A stretch of 6,531 nucleotides of DNA from Defluviitaleaceae bacterium. GTDB lineage: Bacteria; Bacillota; Clostridia; Lachnospirales; UBA5962. Under the pieces are notes generated by a model. That model saw only the letters and a program-made list of their open reading frames with translations. It searched no databases and was not told where the DNA came from. The translations under genes were made by a program, and so were the position numbers. The number at the start of each line of letters is the position of its first letter. Positions within the stretch are counted from its first letter, which is position 1. The DNA lies in NCBI GenBank assembly GCA_009787435.1, contig WRFW01000132.1, positions 1-6,531 on the forward strand, in the 5' to 3' direction. Below, in pieces: positions 1 to 5,892 of this stretch.

Positions 1-3000
1 AGCCTAGTGGCGATGCTATTTCAAATATTCTTAAACGCCTTAGAGGGTTACCATCTAAGGTAACGTCTCTCATGTATACATCTAAGTGCCAATTCCCCTC
101 GTTAAATTGTGGATAATCTGGGTCTATATGGGTATATTCCCAGCGGAGCATTGGGCTATCGTAAATAAAATCGTTCTCTGCAAAGCCTTGATAAGGAAGC
201 CTTGCGGTTATTCTTTCACCGGCTAATAGGTGTGCTAGATCAAAGGAATAGTTACTTAAGCGAGGTTGAAAAACTTCTTCTCTTTCAAATTCAAAATGCG
301 TCCTAGTGATAACATCGCCTGGGGTATCGCTTTGGATTTGAGCCTCTGTTCTTTCATAACGCATCCACCCTATAACATCTTCATGCCAAGGTATAAAATG
401 CCATTCTATTAGTCTGCTTTCCATATCATCTAATGTTACTAAGTGTGTAATATGGGCAACGCCATATTGCGGGTGGTCTGGGTTATTATATCCATATGGC
501 CTAAAGTGTGGTGCACGCACTGTAATTATACCGTAGCCTGCGGCTGCATCCCATCTTTGGCTTAAATAAAATTCACCATTAATGCCGCTAATTTCAGCCC
601 CCTCCACAAAGTTTTGGGAAGTAAGCCTTGAACCGTGTATAGGCTCAAGTGTTTCATAGTGAAGAACTCGCATATATAGTGAAAGCTCCATAGAACCTAT
701 TGTGAAACCTATTATACCTTGCGGGTTTATAATTCCAACGTTTGTTCTAAGGGCTGCCGGGCGAGTAAAATTGTGCACAGCCATTACAGGGTCTGTAATA
801 GGGTCGTGTGTTGCAAAAGTTGGGTAATTAATTGCTGGGTTATTACCTGTGCCAATTAAAAGACCCGGGAATCTATAAGTGTGGAAAAATCTATAAGGGG
901 TGAGGTTTGCAAAAGCTGAATTTGCACCAGAAACTATAGTGAACACTGCTTCTCTTTCGTAGCTGTATTCATTATCTGTATACATATGCCCTATAGAGGG
1001 TGATATGCCGGTGAAAAACTGCTCTGCCCGCTCACCACCTGGTATTTGCCAATAAAAGTGTGGATAAGTTCTAAATACGCTAGCATCCACCCCTTGTATA
1101 CCTGTTCGCCATGGGCTATTTGCAGCACCAACGCTTATACCTGGCAATGTGCCACGGGTTAAAAGCTCGGTTGTTACACCTGTTACATTAGCGGCTTGCC
1201 CAAGCCCAGAAGCCGATTGGCTTCTATCGGAGTTTCCTCGGTTTGCACCTAGCGATGGTATAGCAAAACCAGTTGCAGAAGTTGCAGTATTTATATGACC
1301 ATTTATTTGACCCGGAGGGGTTAAAACTTCAAAATCAACATAAACATTTGAAAGAGTGAAGCCTAACAATCTATTGTGTGCTTGGTTTCCGCCTGGGTTA
1401 TTACCCATAGCCCTTGCACCAACTGCAACACCTGTAACATTTGCTGCAACGAATGCATTTTCAATAGTAACGTGCCCTGCCCTGTTTCTGCCGACAAGCC
1501 CATTACCACCTAACCGAGCACGGGAAGCAACGCTTCCAATGTTATAAACGTTTGTAAGAGTTGTGTTTCCTGCACCATTGTGGCCTAATATACCACCGGC
1601 ACCAGAATGGTTCCCGTCTATAGCACCTGCATTGAAACTTGTGTTAATACTAAGAGAGTTTCCTGAGCTGTGCCCAACGATACCACCGGCACCAGAATGG
1701 TTGTTATTTCTAGTTGCTGCAGGTGCCTGAAGATTAGCCCCAAGCCTATGCTGCACAACCTTACCCATATTACCGGCATTTCTAATGTATAAGTTGTTCC
1801 CATTAGACCTGCCGACTATGCCGCCGGCATTTCCAAGCCCAGCAGCAGCCCCGCCAACAACAGCGGTAGTAATATCATTTGCCACACGGACGTTTAAATA
1901 GTTCATAACGTCTCTAATGCGTACATTGTGAGAGCGTGTATAGCCTATTATACCACCCGCTCGGCGGTTTGCAACTATGTTAAAATTTGCGGTGTGTGGA
2001 ATAGGGTTAATTAAATTTGCCCCTTCCCCTACTGGGGGGTGTAAACCAACAGCTTGAGAAATAATAGTAAAGCCTGTGCGGTTAAACCCTGCACGCCCAG
2101 TAGTCGTTACGTTACTAATGTTAATATTACCGCCGTTTACACGAGCGATAACACCACCAACATAGTTAATACGCCTAGAAATATCACGAGCAGTAGAGCC
2201 TGTGCCATTGTTACCCTCAGAACCGATAAAAGTGTTCGTTCTAATTCCTATAGTAGTTCTAAACCCTTGCGTTGCAGTTGTTATGTTAGTAGTCCCGCTG
2301 TAAGCAGAGCCGACTAAACCACCAAACGAACGAGGAGCCCCACCCTCATAATGAGGAGGGATAAAATTCCCCGCAGCAGTAGGAAGAGAGCCGCCGTGCC
2401 CCATTGTAAATTCTAGATTATAAACAGAAGAATCTACAATATTAAGTGTGCCGCCGACTACAGAGCCGACTAAACCACCAAAAGTTTGAGAGCGAGCGGC
2501 AACATCTATCCCTTGCCTAGTTGAGTTGTCAGAAACGCCAGTTCCACTTGTAGGAGACTGTATGTTATTCTTAAAAACAGTATGCCCGGTTAAGTGAACA
2601 TTTTGAAGAAAAGCTTCCCCAGAAAGGACAGTTCCCGCAAACATACCAACGTATGAAGGAATTAATGCATGGTTCCAATGATATAAATAATTTCTATCCG
2701 ATATAACTTGAAGTGCTGAACTAGTTTGGTGTTGGTTTGGCGGTGCGATTAAGTTGTTATAAAAAGCTAAATCTTCATCATTGTGAAGTGTTAAGTTTCT
2801 TATACGCCCACCCTCGCCTAACTGCTGAACTAAACCAATTGCCCTTATTTGGCTAACACCATTAATAGGAGCTGCCACATAAGCCGGAACTTGTATTAAA
2901 TATTCCTCATTTGGTTCTAATCTTAAATTTGTTACTGTGTGCCCGTTACCATCTAATATGCCGGAAAATACACCTGCCCGCCCACGGGTAGCCGGCTCTG

Positions 3001-3490
3001 AAGACATATCAATATTGGCAGTAATTCTAAAATGCCCATAATTATCTTCAAAACCTAGATCACTATTTAGAAACTGTGTTAGTTCTTGTGGGGTGCTTAT
3101 GTATGCTGCAGACACTAGCGGCGGGGTTGTTACTAGATTAGGAGAGTTAAATGGAGCAATGGAAGCCATAGCCCCTATTACACCATAGTGCGACTGAACA
3201 GGAAGAACTTCTTCCCAATAGCCATAAAAATAGTCTGGAATCTCAAAAAGAGGGTTTTCTAGATCTATTCCATGGTCTAGCAAGTGGGGATTAGCAAATC
3301 CACCATAGGCATCTAAATAATTATCTTGATTATCGCCTATATCTAGCTCTGAAATTAGAGCTGCCATAAGTTGCGAGGCATCACCTAAAATGAACAGCAT
3401 AGCGATGAGCAGAGCGAATGCCCGCCGAAATTTAGTTCTTTTTGGTGCAGCCCTTAGCGAATTTAGAACCCTTTCGGGTATCTTGGGCAT
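1..3490 (-). CDS. Large exported surface protein with GLUG-type repeats, C-terminus beyond the window
   Basis: The minus-strand frame from ATG at 3490-3488 stays open to the left edge, giving 1163 codons with no stop; the gene is partial. The start is supported by GAGGTGAT just upstream. Residues 1-23 are strongly basic, 24-36 are hydrophobic (AFALLIAMLFILG), and cleavage near residues 43-44 is plausible, so the product is probably exported. Residues 130-141 (YISTPQELTQFL) and 175-191 (FSGILDGNGHTVTNLRL) are the usual lead-in to GLUG repeats. About eight degenerate GLUG units follow, roughly residues 337-690, with cores such as FGGLVGS, AGGIIGY, AGGIVGR, AGGIVGH and AGGILGH. The repeat domain appears to close with YPHFYWQ at 809-815. 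Residues 816-1163 are rich in aromatic residues and match no family I recognise. GLUG repeats occur in bacterial surface proteins, including the region before some M26 IgA proteases; no protease motif is visible here. Adhesin or cell-wall protein is an inference. No anchor signal is visible because the C-terminus is missing. Confidence 0.85.
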   Translation of the reverse strand, partial: MPKIPERVLNSLRAAPKRTKFRRAFALLIAMLFILGDASQLMAALISELDIGDNQDNYLDAYGGFANPHLLDHGIDLENPLFEIPDYFYGYWEEVLPVQSHYGVIGAMASIAPFNSPNLVTTPPLVSAAYISTPQELTQFLNSDLGFEDNYGHFRITANIDMSSEPATRGRAGVFSGILDGNGHTVTNLRLEPNEEYLIQVPAYVAAPINGVSQIRAIGLVQQLGEGGRIRNLTLHNDEDLAFYNNLIAPPNQHQTSSALQVISDRNYLYHWNHALIPSYVGMFAGTVLSGEAFLQNVHLTGHTVFKNNIQSPTSGTGVSDNSTRQGIDVAARSQTFGGLVGSVVGGTLNIVDSSVYNLEFTMGHGGSLPTAAGNFIPPHYEGGAPRSFGGLVGSAYSGTTNITTATQGFRTTIGIRTNTFIGSEGNNGTGSTARDISRRINYVGGVIARVNGGNINISNVTTTGRAGFNRTGFTIISQAVGLHPPVGEGANLINPIPHTANFNIVANRRAGGIIGYTRSHNVRIRDVMNYLNVRVANDITTAVVGGAAAGLGNAGGIVGRSNGNNLYIRNAGNMGKVVQHRLGANLQAPAATRNNNHSGAGGIVGHSSGNSLSINTSFNAGAIDGNHSGAGGILGHNGAGNTTLTNVYNIGSVASRARLGGNGLVGRNRAGHVTIENAFVAANVTGVAVGARAMGNNPGGNQAHNRLLGFTLSNVYVDFEVLTPPGQINGHINTATSATGFAIPSLGANRGNSDRSQSASGLGQAANVTGVTTELLTRGTLPGISVGAANSPWRTGIQGVDASVFRTYPHFYWQIPGGERAEQFFTGISPSIGHMYTDNEYSYEREAVFTIVSGANSAFANLTPYRFFHTYRFPGLLIGTGNNPAINYPTFATHDPITDPVMAVHNFTRPAALRTNVGIINPQGIIGFTIGSMELSLYMRVLHYETLEPIHGSRLTSQNFVEGAEISGINGEFYLSQRWDAAAGYGIITVRAPHFRPYGYNNPDHPQYGVAHITHLVTLDDMESRLIEWHFIPWHEDVIGWMRYERTEAQIQSDTPGDVITRTHFEFEREEVFQPRLSNYSFDLAHLLAGERITARLPYQGFAENDFIYDSPMLRWEYTHIDPDYPQFNEGNWHLDVYMRDVTLDGNPLRRLRIFEIASPLG
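1590..1702 (-). repeat. 23-bp direct repeat inside the GLUG region
   Basis: Positions 1590-1612 and 1680-1702 are identical over 23 bases and lie 90 bp apart. Both encode the residues NHSGAGGI in the same frame. The 30-codon pitch equals one GLUG unit. Exact DNA identity in otherwise diverged units points to a fairly recent duplication or gene conversion of a repeat unit. Confidence 0.85.
2305..2482 (-). repeat. 22-bp direct repeat inside the GLUG region
   Basis: Positions 2305-2326 and 2461-2482 are identical over 22 bases, 156 bp apart and in the same frame. Both encode FGGLVGS, the core of a GLUG unit. Flanking sequence is not conserved, so only the core has stayed identical. Confidence 0.85.
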
Positions 3491-3493
3491 AGT

Positions 3494-3501
3494 ATCACCT
3501 C
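3494..3501 (-). promoter_or_regulatory. Ribosome binding site of the surface-protein gene
   Basis: On the minus strand GAGGTGAT matches the 16S anti-Shine-Dalgarno tail over eight bases and ends 3 nt before the ATG at 3490. It fixes the start upstream of the hydrophobic signal segment and argues against the internal ATG codons at residues 31 and 42. Confidence 0.8.
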
Positions 3502-3521
3502 ATTTTGAACATTTTTATTTA

Positions 3522-3548
3522 GAAGCGGATAAATTAAGTTTATGCTTC
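3522..3548 (-). other. Hairpin in the surface-gene leader
   Basis: GAAGC 3522-3526 pairs with GCTTC 3544-3548, and inside it ATAAA 3529-3533 pairs with TTTAT 3539-3543, leaving a 2-nt bulge and a 5-nt loop. On the minus-strand transcript it lies about 31 nt before the start codon. It is not followed by a T-run, so it does not look like a terminator. A second GCTTCT at 3554-3559 could compete for the same AGAAGC partner at 3521-3526, allowing two alternative stems. Confidence 0.5.
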
Positions 3549-3563
3549 GGTCTGCTTCTTTGC

Positions 3564-3647
3564 AAAATCGGTCGTGTACAAAAGCACAATCACTCATTTA
3601 CTAATCGCAAGCCTAGTATAAACGCTATTTATATAACTCCCGATTTT
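3564..3647 (-). promoter_or_regulatory. Candidate structured 5' leader, three-way junction
   Basis: On the minus strand the 8-bp stem AAAATCGG (3647-3640) / CCGATTTT (3571-3564) encloses two hairpins. One is TGTGC/GTACA with a TTTT loop at 3575-3588. The other is TTTA-ta-CTAG / TTAG-TAAA with an 8-nt loop at 3597-3622. The outer stem begins about 3 nt after the start predicted from the promoter at 3657-3684, so the fold would form at the very 5' end of the surface-gene mRNA. This is the layout of a riboswitch or leader regulator. I could not match it to a named class: the conserved cores I know for purine and c-di-GMP riboswitches are absent. Function is therefore open. Confidence 0.45.
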
Positions 3648-3656
3648 TAATAAATC

Positions 3657-3684
3657 ATTATATTTGTTTTGGCTTCATTTTCAA
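3657..3684 (-). promoter_or_regulatory. Proximal promoter of the surface-protein gene
   Basis: Read on the minus strand, TTGAAA (3684-3679) is separated by 16 bp from a perfect TATAAT (3662-3657), a good housekeeping-sigma promoter. Transcription would begin near 3650 and give a leader of about 160 nt before the ATG. Confidence 0.6.
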
Positions 3685-3768
3685 ATCCGTAGAAAGGGGG
3701 CAGGGAGATTTTTTGTAGTGTAGCATTTGTGAAGTGGGCAATCTATAAAACTAGAGTTCCTTTTGGCA
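3685..3768. other. Intergenic stretch with a purine-rich tract
   Basis: No gene is visible. The plus strand carries a purine-rich run with GGGGG and GGGAG at 3691-3708, followed by six T at 3709-3714. No hairpin precedes the T-run, so it is not a convincing terminator. Positions 3714-3735 can pair in part with 3860-3889 across the long hairpin at 3769-3840. Confidence 0.4.
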
Positions 3769-3840
3769 TTTTGGCTATAGTTACAAACTTAAGAGCTTTG
3801 CAAAATGCAAAGTTAAGAGACAATTTATAACGAGCCAAAG
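3769..3840. repeat. Long imperfect inverted repeat, candidate structured RNA
   Basis: A single extended hairpin fits the whole 72 nt. On the plus strand the paired blocks, from outside inward, are TTTTGGCT/AGCCAAAG, GTTA/TAAC, AAA/TTT, CTTAA/TTAAG and CTTTGCA/TGCAAAG, closed by the loop AAA at 3803-3805. Bulges are small: ATA, GAG and AGACAA are the largest. The innermost 7-bp stem is perfect (3796-3802 with 3806-3812). Such a long hairpin in AT-rich intergenic DNA is unlikely to be chance. It could be a noncoding RNA, a leader element read from the minus-strand promoter at 3884-3912, or a small mobile-element remnant. The sequence does not decide which strand is transcribed. Confidence 0.6.
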
Positions 3841-3883
3841 CTGCGTATGTAGCTATGAAACTTCAAAACTATATATGTAATAC

Positions 3884-3912
3884 ATTATAGCATATTTCAA
3901 AGTAGATAGCAA
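3884..3912 (-). promoter_or_regulatory. Distal minus-strand promoter with extended -10
   Basis: Read on the minus strand, TTGCTA (3912-3907), a 17-bp spacer and a perfect TATAAT (3889-3884) preceded by TGC form an extended -10 promoter. Transcription would begin near 3877 and read through the long hairpin at 3769-3840 toward the surface-protein gene, or make a separate small RNA. Confidence 0.55.
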
Positions 3913-3945
3913 GCACTTTGGGTGAAAAATTCGCAAAAAAATATG

Positions 3946-3974
3946 TTGAAATTTCTGTGTGAATTGTGTATAAT
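3946..3974 (+). promoter_or_regulatory. Promoter of the carboxypeptidase gene
   Basis: TTGAAA at 3946-3951, a 17-bp spacer and a perfect TATAAT at 3969-3974 form a near-consensus housekeeping-sigma promoter. The predicted start near 3981 leaves a leader of about 80 nt. Its -35 element lies 34 bp from the -35 of the divergent promoter at 3884-3912, so the two could influence each other. Confidence 0.75.
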
Positions 3975-4050
3975 ATAATTTTACATTGGAAATAATCTTA
4001 CTAAAATTAGCCGCACAAAAGCTGCTCAAAAAACAGAAGAACGACCTGCA

Positions 4051-4056
4051 AGGAGG
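4051..4056 (+). promoter_or_regulatory. Ribosome binding site of the carboxypeptidase gene
   Basis: A perfect AGGAGG ends 6 nt before TTG at 4063. The ideal spacing is the reason for accepting the TTG start; the next residues KKKLAFL make the expected signal-peptide n-region. Confidence 0.85.
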
Positions 4057-4062
4057 AAAACT

Positions 4063-5592
4063 TTGAAAAAGAAACTAGCTTTTCTAATAACGCTAACTTT
4101 AACTGTAAATGTGTTAGCTACACAAAATAAAGCACATGCAAATAACAATTTAAACACCCAAGCAAGTGCAATGATATTAATAGATGCAGACACAGGAATA
4201 ATATTAGAAGAGCACAACCCACACGAACATAGATACCCCGCAAGCCTCACAAAACTTATGACAGCCCTGCTCTTAATAGAACACGTTCCATTAGAAGAAG
4301 AAATAAGAATGAGCCACAATGCTATGTTTTCAATACCGAGAACTAGCAGCCATATAGCTATGAACGTTGGCGAAACTATTACAGCCTTAGAAGCCCTATA
4401 TGCAATAATGCTTGCAAGTGCAAATGATGTTTCAAATGCAATCGCCGAACATATAATAGGCTATGGCGGCGACTTTTTCCATGCAGAGCAAGCTTTCGCC
4501 GCCTTGATGACTGCAAGAGCAAGGCAACTAGGCGCTATGAACACAAACTTTAAAAATGCACACGGCCTGCATAACCCGCTGCAAGTTACAACCGCATATG
4601 ATGTTTCATTAATAATGAGAGAATTAATACAACACCCTATTTTTAATGAAGTAATCGGGACGAGATTTACAAAGGTTAGCCCAACAGAATTTCAACCATT
4701 GGAAAGACCTTTAAACAATACAAATAGAATGATACAGCCAGGCTATTTTTTTAACCCGTATGTAGTCGGCGGGAAGACAGGCTTTACAAACGAAGCCGCC
4801 CACACACTTGCTACTTACGCAAGAAATGGTGCAGGTTTAATTGCAGTCGTCCTTGAGACTCCACGCTTTGGAACTTTCACAGAAACCGAAAACTTAATAA
4901 GCAGAGGGTTTAACAACTACAGAAATATAGAGCTGCTAACGACCGATTTTTCAGAAATAGTTAGTATAAACGGCGAAAATGTGTTAGTTCGCCCAGAAGC
5001 TAACCTTATAAGGCACTTGCCAAATAATATAAACCCAGAAAATATAAACACACAAATAATAGTGCCAGGGGGCGGCAGAAGCAGACCAGTAATTAACGTT
5101 AATTATGGAGATATTAACCTAGGGCAAATGCCTCTAGTAATTGAAGAAGTGCTTTTTACACAGCCTGCAAGCAGAAACACTATAGTAACAAATACTGCAA
5201 ATGAAACAAATTATAATAGCGATAATAACACAGAAGAAAGCGGCGGCTATACTGCTAACCAAAATTTAAGCACACAAGAAGCAACTATGCAAGCAGGAAT
5301 GCTAGCCCCTATACAAAATACAGATGAAACCTTTCTTCAAAGCTTAATAGAAAGCCTAACCCTAGGCATGATATTAAGAGCCTTGCTATATTCAGCTATT
5401 ACAACTTTCGCTATTTTTAGAATAAATAGAATGTTAAAATTGAGAAGAGCGAGAAAAAGAAGAAGACTTCAAGCGATAGAAAGAAGAAAAATGCAAGCAC
5501 AAGTGCGGGGCTCAAATGCAAGAAGACAAGCTATGCAAAGGCAGCAGCAAAGAAACACGCAATATAACTACACATATAAAAGGAAAATATAA
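4063..5592 (+). CDS. D-alanyl-D-alanine carboxypeptidase, PBP5 family (DacA/DacF type)
   Basis: The 509-residue product is a serine-type D-Ala-D-Ala carboxypeptidase (peptidase S11) that trims the terminal D-Ala from peptidoglycan stem peptides outside the membrane. Residues 1-26 are a signal peptide with a likely cut after AHA. All three active-site motifs are present: SLTK at 61-64 (nucleophile S61, K64), SAN at 119-121, and KTG at 238-240. A PBP5-type C-terminal beta domain covers about 290-365. An Asn/Thr-rich linker of about 65 residues follows, then a membrane segment at about 435-452, and a 57-residue tail from 453 with 21 Lys/Arg and a single acidic residue. By the positive-inside rule the tail should be cytoplasmic, so the enzyme is anchored by a C-terminal helix rather than the amphipathic helix of E. 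coli PBP5. Similar anchored forms are known in Clostridia. The start is TTG. Which dac paralogue this is, vegetative or sporulation, cannot be told from the sequence. Confidence 0.95.
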   Translation: MKKKLAFLITLTLTVNVLATQNKAHANNNLNTQASAMILIDADTGIILEEHNPHEHRYPASLTKLMTALLLIEHVPLEEEIRMSHNAMFSIPRTSSHIAMNVGETITALEALYAIMLASANDVSNAIAEHIIGYGGDFFHAEQAFAALMTARARQLGAMNTNFKNAHGLHNPLQVTTAYDVSLIMRELIQHPIFNEVIGTRFTKVSPTEFQPLERPLNNTNRMIQPGYFFNPYVVGGKTGFTNEAAHTLATYARNGAGLIAVVLETPRFGTFTETENLISRGFNNYRNIELLTTDFSEIVSINGENVLVRPEANLIRHLPNNINPENINTQIIVPGGGRSRPVINVNYGDINLGQMPLVIEEVLFTQPASRNTIVTNTANETNYNSDNNTEESGGYTANQNLSTQEATMQAGMLAPIQNTDETFLQSLIESLTLGMILRALLYSAITTFAIFRINRMLKLRRARKRRRLQAIERRKMQAQVRGSNARRQAMQRQQQRNTQYNYTYKRKI

Positions 5593-5602
5593 TGGAGCAA
5601 AG

Positions 5603-5680
5603 ACACATTTTTATAGTTACTCACAGTTAAGAAGCAGTGGCTAAAACTGTTCGTTAACTATAAAAATGTGTTTTATATTT
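5603..5680 (+). terminator. Long AT-rich inverted repeat after the carboxypeptidase gene, possible terminator
   Basis: ACACATTTTTATAGTTA at 5603-5619 is perfectly complementary over 17 bp to 5655-5671. The right arm runs straight into TTTATATTT. The hairpin begins 11 nt after the stop codon, which suits transcription termination, but the stem is AT-rich and the loop is 35 nt, so it is not a textbook intrinsic terminator. The right arm is also part of the first copy of the downstream repeat array. Confidence 0.4.
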
Positions 5681-5839
5681 AAACCATTAGAAAGGCAGTA
5701 GCTAAAACTGCTCGCTAGCTATAAAAATGTGTTTTATATTTAAATCGTTAGGAAGCAGTGGCTAAAACTGCTCGCTAGCTATAAAAATGTATTTTATATT
5801 TAAACCGTTAGGAAGCAGTGGCTAAAATCACTCACTAAC
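5626..5839. repeat. Tandem 60-61 bp repeat array with two hairpins per unit
   Basis: Three full copies and one shorter diverged copy start at 5626, 5686, 5747 and 5807. Each unit has a first hairpin, an outer 5-bp stem (GTTAG/CTAGC type), a 2-nt mismatch and an inner AGCAGT/ACTGCT stem with the loop GGCTAAA. An AT-rich linker follows that forms a second hairpin, TATAAAA-N5-TTTTATA, in copies 1-3. The outer stem is kept by paired changes: GTTAA/TTAAC in copy 1, GTTAG/CTAGC in copy 3, GTTAG/CTAAC in copy 4. Stop codons occur in the repeats and no ORF is apparent, so the array is noncoding. It has no unique spacers and is not CRISPR. It resembles intergenic repeat families or tandem RNA elements; identity unknown. 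Confidence 0.75.
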
Positions 5840-5875
5840 TATTGTAAGTGTATAGCTAACACCAAAATTTAAAAC

Positions 5876-5880
5876 AGGAG
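5876..5880 (+). promoter_or_regulatory. Ribosome binding site of the ABC-F gene
   Basis: AGGAG at 5876-5880 lies 12 nt before ATG at 5893, slightly farther than usual. No other start fits the conserved N-terminal ABC sequence. I saw no convincing promoter between the repeat array and this site. Confidence 0.6.
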
Positions 5881-5892
5881 AACTACAAACAA

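Noticed and set aside
1356..2317. Short open frames opposite or within the surface-protein gene (1356-1547 +, 1618-1803 -, 2054-2317 +)
   Set aside because: They lie wholly inside the 1163-codon frame, which shows clear domain structure; their translations look like out-of-frame readings.
3564..3647. c-di-GMP-II or purine riboswitch
   Set aside because: A CGACCGA stretch and the three-way junction are suggestive, but the long conserved cores of both classes are missing as far as I can recall them. An Rfam search would settle it.
3390..3650. 86-codon plus-strand open frame across the surface-gene start
   Set aside because: It overlaps the well-supported start, ribosome site and leader on the other strand, has no good ribosome site, and its product resembles no known protein.
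3691..3714. Plus-strand intrinsic terminator at the T6 run
   Set aside because: The preceding purine-rich sequence has no inverted repeat and there is no plus-strand gene upstream to terminate.
4026..4319. 97-codon minus-strand open frame over the carboxypeptidase start
   Set aside because: It is antisense to the signal peptide and SxxK motif of a clear gene and has no recognisable features.
5626..5839. CRISPR array
   Set aside because: The copies are directly adjacent with no unique spacers, units are 60-61 bp, and no cas genes are present.
5841..5860. Promoter of the ABC-F gene at TATAGC 5851-5856
   Set aside because: No acceptable -35 element is found at the proper distance, so the call would rest on a weak hexamer alone.
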